Shown piece after piece: positions 1-12,399 of a DNA stretch of 64,000 bases. This DNA is from Zonotrichia leucophrys gambelii (taxonomy: Eukaryota > Chordata > Aves > Passeriformes > Passerellidae), in contig NC_088187.1 in the NCBI RefSeq assembly GCF_028769735.1, positions 12,197,183 to 12,261,182 of the forward strand, read 5' to 3'. The notes under the pieces were generated by a model. It worked only from the letters and a program-made list of their open reading frames with translations. It had not been told where the DNA came from and did not search any database. A program made the translations under genes and the position numbers. Each line of letters starts with the position of its first letter. Within the stretch, counting starts at the first letter, position 1.

Positions 1-863
1 TAATTTAAATGCAGAATTTTAGGTTATATTGATGGAATCAGAACTGGCTTAATGGCTTATTATCGCTAAATTTCAAACAGCATACAATTACCTGTGTTGT
101 GAGTCTGTGCTGTAGATGCTTTAGAACTGATAGCTGACACTGTGTTCTTTTGACAAGTTCTCTTGGAAGAAGACTACCAGAGGCAATACAAACTGTGCAG
201 TGTTTAGAGCTAACAGGATGCCAGACTCCTACAAAAGAGAGAATATAGTGAGGAAGGCATTCTTTGTTGATATTTTGTCAACCATATTGCATTTCCAGCA
301 AGTGTTTACAGCAGATAATAAACGAACCACAGAACACAGGCCTTCTCATTGCAAATGCAGAAATGGGCCTCATGCTTTTTTCCCTTTATTTCATTGCCAG
401 AAAAACTGTGCATGGAACTTAGATATCCACAGTGAAATCTTTTTACATTATATATACTTTTAATTCAAGTTTACTCTACAGTAAACTTATTCTGCTTTCT
501 CTTCCTCTTTCCTAAAGTGTTAGTTTTTATTCCAAGAGATACAATACCTCTTTTCTGCTCATAAACAAAGTCTTACAGTTCCAGTTCCCGCACTGACATC
601 TAGCCACCAGAGAGTTCTGAATCTAAGATGTTTATCAGCAAAAGTCTTTTGTTCTATCTTAGCATCTCGTATCCTAACCCTAATCTTACTTGCAAGCATT
701 AGTACCACAGTCTCACATGAGCTATGTAGATCAAGGATCACTAAGGTTCAGCACCTTTTTTTCATAATGAAGCCTAGCTTTCTCCAGCTCAGAGGATGAA
801 CTGATTCCCTGTCAATTTTATTCTAAATATATAAGCTAGCACTTTTCTTTAGAATAAATTTAC
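1..863 (-). other. CCDC57 intron, nothing else recognised
   Basis: AT-rich intronic sequence. Short open frames in it have no splice-compatible continuation from exon A. Two telomere-like TTAGG units in the minus strand near 673-690 are too few to mean anything. Confidence 0.6.
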
Positions 864-1092
864 CTTCCTTTGACACCATTCCAAGTTCTGCCCTGAGTCT
901 GTTTCCCATTTCAATCAGCTGCCGCTTTTCTTGGCTCAGAATTGAAATTTTTCTTGCTGCTTCCTTGAGTTTATTTTGCATTCCTTGTAGAGTGTGTTTG
1001 ACACTATATTGACAACCATTACCAGTACCTACATCGGGTAGCTGTTGTCCAAAATTGACCATGTTTTCTTCAAGAACTTTGGGTTCTGGCCC
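864..1092 (-). CDS. CCDC57: CCDC57 exon A (last exon in window)
   Basis: 229 nt, phase 0 in, phase 1 out, so at least one more coding exon lies beyond the left edge. Acceptor TGTTTTATTTAG, donor GGAAG|GTAAAT. Ends in a strong heptad segment (LQGMQNKLKEAARKISILSQ, then EKRQLIEMGNRLRAEL). Confidence 0.8.
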
Positions 1093-4000
1093 CTAAATAA
1101 AACAGATAATGCTTATAATAAATATTTTGAAAATGCAGTCTGCAGGTTCAAGATTTGTACAAATATGCATGAGAGATCAGTTGAAGAAAAAGAGTAAAAT
1201 TGAAGGCTACAGTCCATTTTTTCGGGCCCATTTTCCAGATTTTTTAGCAGTATCAGGCAAATTAAACTGTGGAGCAAAACACTGTAACAGCCTGAGACAT
1301 TCCCACAGATATTGTCAACTGTAAGTGTAAAATAATACACATAGGATAAACACTGTATAACTGTTAACTAAAAAGCACTTAATTTTAAGATAAAATGTGG
1401 AAAAAAGCTCTTCATACCAAATAGCAATCTGCTACAAATCCTTCTTTGTTTAATTCTGGAAAAGGGGAGACTCAGAGCTCTTATCAGTCTCTAGAGCTCC
1501 CTGAAAGGAGGTTGTAGTCAGGTGGGGTTGGTCTCTTTCACCAGGCAGCAACTGGCAGAGAGCACACAGCCTTAAGCTGCACCAAGGAAAATATAGGATG
1601 GATATTAGGAAAAAGTTCTTTACAGAAAGGGTGATAAAGTTCTGGAATGGGGAGGTGGTAGAGTCACCATCCCTGGATGTGCTTAAAAAAAAGCCTGGAT
1701 GTGGCACTGGGTGCCAGGGTTGAGTTGAGCTGTTGGGGCTCAGTTGGACTCGATGATCTTGAAGGTCTCTTCCAACCCAGTGATTCTGTGTGATTGTGTG
1801 TGTGTGATTGTGAAATTATTACAGTCTACCTTCGTTGGTGAAATTGGCATACTAAAGCTTAACATAAAGCAAGGTGAAGGCAATGACTAGTCATAGGACC
1901 ACTGGCTGTCACGCTGTGGATCACCTTCACCGGATCAAAAGACAAAAGCACATCACCTGGCTGGGGCAAGGAATGCCACTTGCTTAAACTTATTTTCCCT
2001 GAACTTTTCTGAAAAATATTCCACAGCATTGCACAGAACATTTTTTTTTCAGACTGTAAGCTGTAGAATTAGGAGTGGAACTCAGAAATCTTTTAACCTT
2101 TAGACCCAGAGCAAAATTCTGCAGTACAAAACAGAGAAAACACTGGAAAGATGGATACTAAAAAAGAGTGGGAAGAAGAACTCTCCTCGTAGCTGATACA
2201 AAAGAAAAGTAGAAAAATATAAGTACAAGCAAAAGTTTACATGCTATTTTTACTAGTTTCCACAATAAACTTTTCTCTTCTTCTTTAGTGCTGAAGCCTA
2301 TAATTTCCCGATTGTAATCACAGAAACTCTGTTATTTTAAATGGAAAAAAGAAAACTATCACTATATGGCTTTGCTTACTGATTTCACCTGCACCCCTAT
2401 GTTTAGTTACCATTATTGCTCAACAGATTCTGAGCTCCCTGAGGTAGAAATATTTTTGCCTGTAATTCTTCATGGCCCTAAGTACATCCTTAGTATGCAA
2501 TTAAAAAATAAATGTAAGAAGCACAGAGAAAGAGTAGAAAAGTGCTAATGATAAGCAATTGCAAAATCCCTTAGGAAAGTAAAATTAAGTATTGCCCATT
2601 GTTTTTAAGATATTTTCAGGACTGCTTTCAGCTCAGTCTATGTCTAAGAAGGCTTGTTATGTACTGAAAAAACTAAAAATAAAGCAGACTGAAAAAATAG
2701 GCAAGAAACAATAGTCTAACTTCAGTGAAGACAGCATCAACTACAATTCCAGCATTTTATTCACTTGAAGTTTTGGCCTCCATATCCCCTATTTGCTACA
2801 TGTCTGAACATATAAAGCATAAGTAATTCAGCATTAAAATATGGATTTGCAATGGAAAACCTGAAGCAGTAACACACAGTAGTTTAAGCATTTGCAAGTA
2901 GGAAAAAAAAAAAATCAAGACCAGCTTGCAAGATCAGAAGTGACTTGTGCCAAGGGTTGACTGGTCAAAATTTATTGCCTGGAAAGAATAAGAGTAAGTT
3001 TGGCTAAAAAAATCTTTACTGGCTTTTATCTGACCAATCCCATAAGCACATATTACTTCCATTTATAATACTTACTCAAATAATAATAATACACTAGGTA
3101 TTTAATTACACACACGCACATATATCCAGATATTTTTAGGTGGTTTAAATCTCAACATACCTCTTCCATGTCTGGGTTTACTAAACAATCCAACTTAGCT
3201 GAACTGACTTTGATGTTGCTCAGTGTGGTTCCAGTTGAAATTCTGTTTGTGTCTAATGAACCTAAAAGAGGAGGATAATAGGAATGTATATGTATTTATA
3301 GAGAGTTTAGGCTTTCATAGCAAGAGCTGCTTCAGAACACTGTCTTATGCATATAAATGTCTAGTTTGTCTAGTTACAGAATCATAAAACCATAGATTTA
3401 GGTTGGAAAAGACCTTTAAAATCATCAAGTGAAACCAGTGACCTAACACTGCCAAGTCCTTCACTAAACCACATCTTCAAATGTCCACACACACATACCT
3501 TTTAAACAGCTCCAGGGATGGTAACTCAACCATTTCCCTGAGCAGCCTGTGCCAATGCTTGAAGAAGTCTTTTAAAAAAAAAAAATTTAATACTTAACTA
3601 TTTAATATTTCATAATTTTTAATATTTAATTAAAATATCCAATCTAAACTTCCTCTGGCGTAACTTGAGGTTATTTCTGTTGTCCTATTGCTTATTACTA
3701 GGAAAGAGAGACTGATCCCCACCTCACAACAACTCCCTTTCAGGTAGTTGTAGATAGTAGTAAGTTTCCCCTGAACCTCCTTTTGTACACCACTTCAGTA
3801 GATACACTGTAAATGGACTGTTAAGCACCATGGCAGGGGGGTTTGGACTAGGAGATCTTTAAAGATCCCTTCCAATCCAAGCCATTCTGTGATTCTACAT
3901 ACTGGCTTCGCTATCAGGAATTCTGTAATATACATATAATTGCTTTATTCTTGCAAAATCAAGACATGATTGCTTTTCTAGTGGTAATTTTGTAGTGACT

Positions 4001-4932
4001 TATAGCGTGCGAGTGTGTGTGCGTGTGTTTCTTTTTACTAATAATTGTTTTGTAAACAGAATCTCAGACCACTGTGTTCTTGTGTACGGTGCGATCAAAA
4101 AACAATTTTTACACACTCATGGATTGGGGAGCCTTCATAGGTTATGACTGCACCTCCCAAACTTCCTTAACTGAATTTAAAGTTCTTTGTCAAGAGTTTC
4201 ACCTTGCTCTGCAAACTGTCTGTCTTCTGTTTGAGGAAGAGAAGACAACATCTGCTCATCAAGACTCTCCATTTCTTTCCTCATTTGTGCAATAGCAGCC
4301 CGAAGGCTGGCATTCTGTTCCTGCAGCTTTTTTATTTCCAAAGCAGGGATATATTTATACAGAGAACTTTCCTCATCATACGGAAATATCTGGAAAATGA
4401 AAGTACAAGACAAAAAGAACCCTTCATGAATAAGTGACACATATTCTTTCCACACCACCACCACACACACAGATCCTAATACTTTCAACCCATGAACATA
4501 TGTGGGAGAAAAGTACCATAGAAGGAAAATAAATGTGTTTTTTAATTGAAGATTTGCCTGGGAAAGAAGTGCTGTACTGCGAACATCATAGGAGGAGGTA
4601 CACATGGAGAGGACCATGGCACCAGAGCTGCTTTGTAACTGTTGTTCTGCAGGTGTGGTTTATCTCTCTTCCATGTGCAGGTAAAACTTCCCCTTAAGGA
4701 ACTTATGGGCTCAACAGCAGTCCCCTTTCTGACTTGTCAAATTCTTGAAAGTGTCATTGGAGATCATCTGTTGACAATAACATTGTTCTGGTTTAAAACA
4801 GACATATTTCCCAATGAAGAGGGGAATGTCCCTGGAATGGAAAGATCTCCTCCTTCCTCCGAATTATTATGAATTGGAAATTACGGGGCTTCCAGGCAAA
4901 GATGTAGAAAAAGAATAACAGTTCTTTACTAG

Positions 4933-4984
<52 letters not shown>

Positions 4985-7900
4985 CACAAAACGATCAACA
5001 GGAGCAAGGATAAGAAGAAAATCCACTAACAGCCTTTGCCCGCCCATCAAGCATTTCCCCATTGGTGTAGTTACGACGACAACCGACAAGGGGCGCTGTA
5101 GGCTGCGATGACTCTGCCGCGGAGTCAGCTGCAAGATCGGGAACTCCCCGCTGGTGATGGGGAAGGATTGACTCCCCCAGACACCCACGCCAGCAGTGAT
5201 CGGTCTTCGGCATCGCTAACGGCAGCCGGTACACGCTGGGAAGGGAGGCCGGGCTTTATGATGTCCCACTGCGGAACAGAGAAGAGGTGCAGCGGACGTG
5301 CTGCTCCAGCTTCAGGGGCCCTCCAAGCGGCGGTTCCGGGAGGAGGGCGGAGGGAATGGCTTCCCCAGGCACCCGCGGGGACTGTGCTGGTCTCTGTCGG
5401 CCCTGGCAGCCCGCGAAGTCTCAGTCAATGGAGCCGCCCTTTCTCTCTTGCAAGCAACAGACTCAGAAGCCGGCGGCAGACGGAACTCCGCGCCAGTGTT
5501 GAAAGACCGCTGCGCAGGACAGGTCCCAGACGAAGAAAATCCACACGACCGTCTCTGCTCCCAACAGGGCAAGGACTACCCACCCCCAGCTAAGAAACTG
5601 CCAGAATATGTCTGCACCCTCCCCCCGCTTCTCTCACTCCCCCGGAACCATTACAATGGTATGCCAAGGCCACGTCTTTTGTCTCTGGATCGCTGTCCAT
5701 TCACCATCTCCCTGATAACAAATGGGAAGAAAATTCCCGGGGAAAAAAACAAAAACCAACCAAACAAAACCAAAACTGCTTTTTCTTAGCAAGCTCTGGT
5801 TACATGTTCTGAACTGGTCACTGTTGAGCACCTGTAGCCACCCAGTAGAGTGCACTGCAGCATACACTTTGCTTTCACTCTTACCGAAGGCAGTTTTCTA
5901 CCATTAATGCATTATCTTTCAGCATGACTTCAAACCAGCATTACATTTACAACTTTGAATGGCTTTTTAAAATATGAGCAGTTTAAGAGGCAGCAATGAA
6001 AGGAAAACTAGCTAGTGACACTCAAATACAAAACATTAAAATATTTTAAACGGCTGGTATATTAGTATTTTGAAACATTGCCTTAAAATTTTAACTTTTA
6101 AACTTTAAAATCTACCCTGAACTCTACAGAACCTCAGGAACGAGGTTCCAGAAATTCATTCTTCCCATTTGATTACCACGGTGGTACAGTATGTTGTCAC
6201 ATTTTGGAGCAGCTGTCTATATTCAGCTTGCTCCTTTTGCTAGTGGGTAATGAATCAGAGCCATAATTAATCCCATGGCACCCAATCTATGTGTTTTCCA
6301 GGATAGATATGCCTATATTTTGAATGAAACATATGAAACAGATGAACTGCCTACAATAAGTTCAGTGGAAACAAGGCCCATAATACTGTTATCTTAGAAT
6401 GAATTCATCCATGTCTACACTAAGTGTTGTCTAACCTGTTTCTCCCCTTCAGGTGAAATACTGTGATTAAACGATGCTTGTATTGTCTGTTCTCTCTCAA
6501 CAGAAAAAGCAGAAAGAACACTCTTCACTTCATGCAACCTGTAGTCTGTTTTCTGTAGATCACCTTGAACCTGGGACAGAAGGAATGGAGGGGAGGCAGA
6601 GGATGTCAGTAGCTCAAGGACAAAGGGATAAAAAAAAAGAAAGGTAAGGACTGGAAAGGGAAAGGCAAAGGAGAAGGGAAGTTAAAAGAAAAAGAAGGAA
6701 ATCAAGGATACTTTAAAACATAGCACATTCCTTTTGTCTCTGTCAAAAACTGCCCTAACAGACAAATAATTTAGCATAACTGTCTTATCTTCTTCATGTA
6801 AAATGGAAAATTATTATTTATCTCTCTCATGTGTTCACTAGCTACAGCTATTAATGCCTATGAATAATTCTGGAAAGACAATGATAAAATAAAACACTAG
6901 AGTAAATGCCAGCATTATGAACTTCAGAAACAAGTGTTTCCTCTGTACCTGTGAGTTCAGCGCAACTGGGCATTGAGAATTGTTAGACCATTGGGTAATA
7001 GTCTCTAAACAATAAACATGTATTTAATTTTTCAGAAGCTGAAGTTTTTACACTGCACAAAATAGGTGGTTTTTTCCACACAAAAGTACCCAAGAGCTTT
7101 TCAGAACTAATATTGATCCCTTGATAGAATTCAAGTGGTACTGTGATCTGAAATTCTTTCTGCCCTCGGGCTGCTCTAAGAGACTTCTTTCTTCTTTTGC
7201 TACAATGGCAAAGGAAAAACATCTCTCAAGCTAACTTGCTTACACGGAAAGGGAGAAAAGGCCACTATTAGAGATTGTTCATGAAAATTAATCTGATTTC
7301 TGATACATGCGATGAATTGCTGTACACAATACAGAAATACTGTATTGTAAATTTTACAGGTTTTTGAAAGAAAGGTAAACTCATATTTCCCTGAGAAACA
7401 CCATGGTGACAAACTCCATAGCTCTCTATGCAGTAGATGATTCTTAAACAGTGTAAATTTGAAATTCTCACCTCCTCTCTTGATGAAGACAGGTTGTGTG
7501 TTGGATCCTCTGATTTCTGATACCAATTACATTCAGCATTCTCACAGAGCTGCTGCCAGTTAATTTCTGCTTGCATTTTACTCTGTTTCAGAATCCATTC
7601 TAGCTCAGCTGCCGGAGACAGTTGTTGTTTAGACCTATGATACACAGAGCAAAGCTGTTGATTTCAGCAGAATAAAAACTAAGGGTGTTTTGTGGGTATT
7701 TTTTGTTTGTTTGTCATTCTTGGGGGGGAATCACCGGTTGTTAGAAGACTTTACATTTCAAACTCAAGTACAGTTCTACAGAATGTGCATTTACTGTGAA
7801 ATTCTCCTGAAGTAACATTGCAAGTTACTCCAAAACATGAAAATTAAAGACAACAGTAAAGATACCACAGTAAAGATACGAACAAATGTGAAATTCTTGC

Positions 7901-10825
7901 CTCAAAACACCTATGTTTTATAAGTATGTGAAAAACTGTTCATAAAGAAGCCATAGATTTTCCAGAAAACTAAATGGTTGCAGTGAGCTGCCATCCAGTG
8001 GCTAAACTGATAAAGTATTTTTAAAAGTGTTTGAGAGAAACTACTTAGATGAATTAAATTGATAAAATACAACTGAAAACAAAAGAATGAGATAACAAGG
8101 CTTTTTGTCTAATTGATACAAAGTCATGTTAGATTAGGGGGAATAACTGCAGGAGATCCAGTGGCAAGGACGGAAGATGTGCTTCTTTAGTTGTAAGCAT
8201 AAACAACTGAGATAATTTTTTTCTTCTCCAGTGTGGTAAGAGAAGTCATGTGTATTAGATGATGTAGCCTTACGCTGGTGGACAGCAGCTAACCAACTTT
8301 AACATTACAGCTCAACCACAGAAAACACCATAACTTCCAAGCCAGTTATCAAATATTCTTCTGGTTCTCACACTTCTTCAGGTAGGTTCATAAATTGTCT
8401 TTAGGAAGCCCATGAGAAAGAGAGTCCTGGATGAAGGTTCATTATTTTAGCAGGACTACTGTACTGAGGGCAGTGAGACTTGGATTGTCAGGTGTTGGGT
8501 GGAAGACATAATTGCTTAACAATACCGCTTCCATTTATATTATATATTGGTTTGGTTGGCAGGACAAAAATTAAGTGTTCTAGGTCTAAGGACTAAACAC
8601 ATTCATATGTAAATTAGTAAAAGGAATTCCAATATCAAATGCATTTTTATACAGAGACAAAGAAGGAATGTTTTGTTTTTCTTTAAAGTTTGTTATATAG
8701 AAAGAGATGGTATAATGCCTCCCTAGGGTATCACAGTTGAAGATAAAATTTCACCGTTAGTAAGATGATCCTTTTTTGGTGAAATACAGGAATATAAGAA
8801 GGAGAAGCAGGGGGGAAGCACCTTGTAATTAGGAGTATGATAAACAGTGTACATTTATTCATCTTGCCTAAGACTACCTCTGCTTTCTAGATGCTGACCT
8901 TTCCTGTAGTTTCAAGGTTAACGAATTTAGCAGCGTGCTTACTACATAAAATAATCTTATGCACTCTCACATTACTAAACATATTCTAAGCAATTCCTTA
9001 CAAGGGGTAGCTGTCAAACAAGCAAAGCAACAGCTACTACACAAGTAAGGCATAATTTTCTAAACTGTAATTACAAGTGTAATCAATTTTTAGAGAGATA
9101 AAACAATAGACCAAAAAAAAAGCTTATACAACTATAGCAATGTTAAACCAGAACATGCTAATAATAAAAAAAAAAAAACTGAAAAATGATTTCTAGATGG
9201 CACTGCAGCAACACAAAATTGCTTTTCCAACATGCTTACACCAATTTCTGTCATCAGTGTCTTCCAGTTCTTGAATCTTTTGCTCCATGTGAAGTTTCAG
9301 GTTCACATAATCCTCAAGCAGATGACCTATATGACTATTCTTAGAGCTAACAAAAATAAATTTACATTAAAAAGCATGAGGGATCCACGTATAAAATCTT
9401 TTGAACAATAACATGTACCTATTAATAGAGGATGCTGTAATTTCCTAAAGAAACAGGCACCATAACATCTTTCCCCATGAGTTAGTGGAAACCAATTATA
9501 ACAGTATATGTTATTTCCCAAACAATCCTTCCAAAGGTTAGTTGCATACAGAATATAGAGGATCTGCTGAAAAGTAGTGCAAGATCTCCACTCAAGTATA
9601 ACTGAGTTCCTCCTCGACTCAAAATTTTCTGTTAAGAAAAAATTTGCAGAACAAGGGCTGACCAGCAGAAATCTGATCTTTTAGATACATTTGAAAATAG
9701 AAACAGCTCTGTATCTTTTCCCCTCCTCTCCCAATATTCTTAATTGCTATCAACAAAAAAGTTTCTCTGTGATCCAGTGGAAAAATACCAGTAACGTCAG
9801 GATCAAATCTGAGGAGCTGATACTGCTATCAAGACCAGTGAGTTCTCTAATGATACACTGAACCTTTAAAGCTCTGCATTAATCCCTTAAAGACTTAACA
9901 GGTTTGCAGCAGCCTGTCACACAGCCAAACAAACCTGTATTACTATCGTGCTGTTTTGCAACCTTCTATTTACTTTCAACTCTATATTAGAGGGTTTTTG
10001 TGTAGTTGAATGACCGTTGCAATAGATTAGATAAGACTGATCATATAATACCTACAGAGTCAAAACTCTGAACTAAAACTGGAGAGTAACAAACAGCTAA
10101 ATGCATATTCACTTTCAGATTCTGCTAGATTTTGCTAAAATAAATTTACACTTCACCTGAAGTACTCTGAATCCCATAGCCAGCACTCATGTATACAAAC
10201 CAAGTCTGTCAGAAGTGCTGTCTCAGTGTAGTCTAGACATACATTTTTGCACTTCCCTTGTTCATCCCCAAACCCTTAAGGGCAAGGCAGATCAGAAGAA
10301 CGACTGCTGTACTGTGATCAGTATCCAGCTGAGCCTGGCAAAGAAGCAATTGCTGGATTTAAGAGACTCAAATTCTTCATTCCAATCCCAAAGGATATGC
10401 TCCATGTAAAACTCCTAAACTGACTTTAAATGAATTTGCATATGCACCATATTAACATCAATCATTTAGTAATCTTTGATGAATTCCAGAATCTTGACCA
10501 GATCACCCACAGTAAATAAAAAAAATTATTTAAAACTTAGCCAGCCATCTCTACATTATAAATGCAGTTGGATCCAGCACAGTTTACAGCATTTTATAAC
10601 AATTACCATTTTAAGCAGAGAATAACCCCAAAGAGACTGTTATTTCTGAAGACAGTAATTACATTAAACAAGAATTATGTGCAGACAGAACAGAAATAAG
10701 TGTTTATTCCCTCCACCCTGCACGTTGCACACATATTTACCTTTTCTTTGAGATATGTATGACCAATCAAGGAACAGTTCAGCCCTCTCTTTCATTAACA
10801 ATATTAGCTGCTGTGTCCCATTTGT
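864..10825 (-). CDS. CCDC57: CCDC57, partial (eight internal exons; 3' end beyond left edge, 5' end not found)
   Basis: Eight minus-strand segments (10825-10741, 9628-9550, 9346-9242, 7634-7472, 6570-6436, 4389-4203, 3261-3161, 1092-864) have AG acceptors and GT donors and compatible phases, and they join into one open frame of 361 codons plus one base. The product is rich in K/E/Q/L heptad-like sequence. The stretch LQEQNASLRAAIAQMRKEME (exon at 4.2 kb) and SKQQLS...INWQQLC (exon at 7.5 kb) resemble the C-terminal coiled-coil half of human CCDC57 as I remember it. CCDC57 is known as a centriolar-satellite/microtubule-associated protein needed for centriole duplication and ciliogenesis. Position agrees: in human, minus-strand CCDC57 lies beside divergent SLC16A3. 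I could not find the roughly 500-residue N-terminal coiled coil of the human protein upstream of 10.8 kb; it may be in very short exons I missed, or differ in this lineage. Confidence 0.8.
1453..1815 (+). mobile_element. CR1 LINE, 3'-truncated fragment
   Basis: Shows the last part of a chicken-repeat-1 element: the GGATATTAGGAAAAAGTTCT-type stretch, then GGACTCGATGATCTTGAAGG and the TCCAACCC end, followed by the CR1-type terminal microsatellite TGATTCTGTG/TGATTGTG. 5' truncated, as usual for CR1. Lies in a CCDC57 intron, antisense to the gene. Confidence 0.9.
3161..3261 (-). CDS. CCDC57: CCDC57 exon B
   Basis: 101 nt, phase 1 in, phase 0 out; acceptor CCTCTTTTAG, donor GAAGAG|GTATGT. Encodes a Ser/Thr-rich linker (SLDTNRISTGTTLSIKVSS...) between two coiled-coil exons. 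Confidence 0.8.
3374..3800 (-). mobile_element. CR1 LINE fragment (minus orientation)
   Basis: Starts with the inverted CR1 3' end (AGAATCATAAAACCATAG, GGTTGGAAAAGACC) and runs into the conserved region with TCCAGGGATGG and CTCTTTCAGG-like sequence. An A/T-rich insertion interrupts it near 3570-3635. Confidence 0.85.
3815..3898 (+). mobile_element. CR1 LINE 3' end, very short fragment
   Basis: Contains ATGGCAGGGGGGTTTGGACT, AGATCTTTAAAGATCCCTTC and CCATTCTGTGATTCT, the canonical CR1 terminal sequence. Facing the preceding CR1 copy end to end. Confidence 0.85.
4203..4389 (-). CDS. CCDC57: CCDC57 exon C
   Basis: 187 nt, phase 0 in, phase 1 out; acceptor CATTTTCCAG, donor CAAG|GTGAAA. Contains the most diagnostic coiled-coil motif (EQNASLRAAIAQMRKEME). 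The open frame reads past the exon on both sides, so the exon limits come from the splice signals and the phase match with exon B. Confidence 0.85.
4936..4981. repeat. (TA)n microsatellite
   Basis: About 22 uninterrupted TA dinucleotides in a CCDC57 intron, likely polymorphic. Confidence 0.95.
5040..5560. promoter_or_regulatory. GC-rich, CpG-containing patch inside CCDC57 intron
   Basis: Roughly 500 bp with clear CpG enrichment against an AT-rich intron. No coding exon of CCDC57 is needed here because exons D and C join in phase without it. It could be an internal promoter, an enhancer, or an unspliced insertion; I see no repeat ends. Confidence 0.4.
6436..6570 (-). CDS. CCDC57: CCDC57 exon D
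   Basis: Exactly 45 codons, phase 0 both ends; acceptor CTGTCCCAG, donor AAACAG|GTTAG. Helical, charged content (VQGDLQKTDYRLHEVKSVL...) continuing the coiled coil. Confidence 0.8.
7472..7634 (-). CDS. CCDC57: CCDC57 exon E
   Basis: 163 nt, phase 2 in, phase 0 out; acceptor ATCATAG, donor GAG|GTGAGA. Encodes SKQQLSPAAELEW...NWQQLC, the segment that best matches a conserved KQQLS...DWQ..C pattern I recall from human CCDC57. Confidence 0.8.
9242..9346 (-). CDS. CCDC57: CCDC57 exon F
   Basis: 105 nt, phase 2 in and out; coiled-coil-like content (LLEDYVNLKLHMEQKIQELE). Donor TTG|GTGTAAG. The overlapping stronger-looking GTAAGC two bases downstream would break the frame with the next exon. Confidence 0.7.
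9550..9628 (-). CDS. CCDC57: CCDC57 exon candidate G
   Basis: 79 nt, phase 1 in and phase 2 out. Acceptor TTTTTTCTTAACAG, donor TTCT|GTATGC. It begins by completing a Glu codon with exon H and ends by completing a Leu codon with exon F, so the frame is held on both sides. Content (NFESRRNSVILEWRS...) is unremarkable. Confidence 0.55.
10741..10825 (-). CDS. CCDC57: CCDC57 exon candidate H
   Basis: Phase 0 to phase 1, 28 codons (TNGTQQLILLMKERAELFLD...), donor AAAAG|GTAAAT. The acceptor follows a long T-rich tract; three AGs lie within 9 bp (exon could start at 10825, 10828 or 10834), and the 10834 choice would put a stop at the first codon. This is the most 5' exon I can support. If it is the first coding exon, the ATG at the eleventh codon would be the start. 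Confidence 0.5.
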
Positions 10826-11242
10826 CTGCTTTTACTTAAAAAGAAAATAACCAACAGAGAGAGCCTGTGCTTTTACATGCAAAACCCTTTACTTGTTTCA
10901 CATCCACCTCTTCCATATTGTTTTTTCTCCAATTTGCCTCTTATCTGATTATAAATTCTGTAGATGAAAAAACCCATCATTTTTAAGCAGTATGGATGCT
11001 TTAAAAAATTGTCATTTCTGTTCAGCTCTCTCCAGAGATTTGGGGAAATATAGCTTCTCTCATTGTACAGTATTATTCTGTGTCACTGCTTGCAGATAAT
11101 CCCTTCTGAATAAGCACAGGGATGCAGAAAACAAATCAGACAAGCATGCCTTTCAAATAGTGTCTCTTTAATCTCTTTAAATGAGAGATTTTTCAGATCA
11201 GAAAATGCTACGCAATATCTCTATGGTAAAGGATGTCATAAT

Positions 11243-11720
11243 TTAAATAACATTTTTCTTCACAAACAATCTAGACAACTCCAGGTCTCTAGGATCGAAA
11301 AATGAGTCACTGATCGTTGGAAGTGAGAAGTATAAAAAAATTCGAGTTTGGTCTTCCCAGGTATACTGAGGAACAAACGGTGCTAAAGGACAATGATCTG
11401 ATGGTCTTTCAACTCTGCTGGCCAAGATTTCACATTTATCCCTAAGTTAATTAAAACAGTGTTTTCTCTTCATATTCTGATTCTTGTAGGCAATGTTCAA
11501 ATCCCACGATCGTGCTAGTGTTACTGTAAGTAACATCTTCTTCATTTGAGTAAGAAGTAGATGACTTTTTAAAAAGTCACAATTATGGATATTAATGAAC
11601 AGTACTGCCTTCCTGCCTATAACATGCAACACTGAAAGATCTGCTGTTTTAGTATCACATTTTCAGCAACAGTTGTTCCAAATGGATCAGGTAAAAAGTT
11701 AAACCACAGTTTAACTACAG
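11243..11720 (-). pseudogene. Protein-like fragments in shifting frames, unidentified
   Basis: Three adjacent stop-bounded stretches read like real protein but in different minus-strand frames: around 11716-11604 (FLPDPFGTTVAENVILKQQ), around 11575-11452 (SYSNEEDVTYSNTSTIVGFE) and 11437-11243 (CEILASRVERPSDH, then YTWEDQTRIFLYFSLPTISD). No clean splice signals connect them to each other or to exon H. They could be a decayed retrocopy or old exons of an unidentified gene. I do not recognise the family. Confidence 0.3.
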
Positions 11721-11984
11721 TTAAAAAGATTAACTAAATTTGAAGTGCACAGTGGGAGGAAAAGACAATCGAGTGTCGGCAAAAGACAACATTGCCAAGG
11801 GAACTGGCTGCCAGGAAGCAGAGCCCACAAGGAAGGATTCCATGGAGGGCTCTGAGGCAGAAGAGCAGATGGCAGGCAGACTGTCGAAGATAAACCCGTT
11901 AGATGTAGGCAGTAGAGAGGAGCACAAGATAATGCTTTGGACTCAGGGACAGCACAAGAGAGGGCACGTTGCAGCAAGAGTACA

Positions 11985-12330
11985 GAAAAGAAAGAGGGTC
12001 CCCAGAGAGAGAAGAGGGCGCGAGATGCGCAGGCGACGCATCGGGAGCTCCGAAGGACAACCTGCGGCACAACGGGATGCCGTGCGACCGCACTGCCTTC
12101 CGATGGAGAAGCCCAGTGGCGACCGGCTTCCTGACGGCACGAACCTCCGCATGGCTCCGCTCCCGGCCGCAGGCCGCTCGGGCCGCGGCGGGCGGGGCCC
12201 CGCGGGGGCGGGCCCGTCTCCATGGCGCCGCCGGTGCGGGGCCGCTGCTGCCGCCGCCGCTCCGGCCCTCGCTCCCGGAGGCAGTGCCAGCCCCCGTCTG
12301 CCTCCTGTTTCTCGGTTCCTCGTATTGCAT
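11985..12330. promoter_or_regulatory. CpG island, possible CCDC57 promoter
   Basis: Dense CpG and GC boxes (GGGCGG-type runs at 12185-12215) about 1.2 kb upstream of the most 5' CCDC57 exon I can see. Overlapping open frames on both strands of up to 310 codons are by-products of GC content. Direction of transcription is not shown by the sequence; the minus strand is the natural guess. Confidence 0.55.
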
Positions 12331-12399
12331 TCACTTCCAGGAACCGGCAGCGTGTTCTCTCCTCCTCGCATTCTCCCCGTTCCGTCCTCACTGCTCTCA

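Noticed and set aside
673..690. Telomere-like TTAGG repeats
   Set aside because: Only two imperfect units; chance.
4793..5188. Minus-strand frame containing an Ile-Tyr repeat
   Set aside because: Translation of the (TA)n microsatellite.
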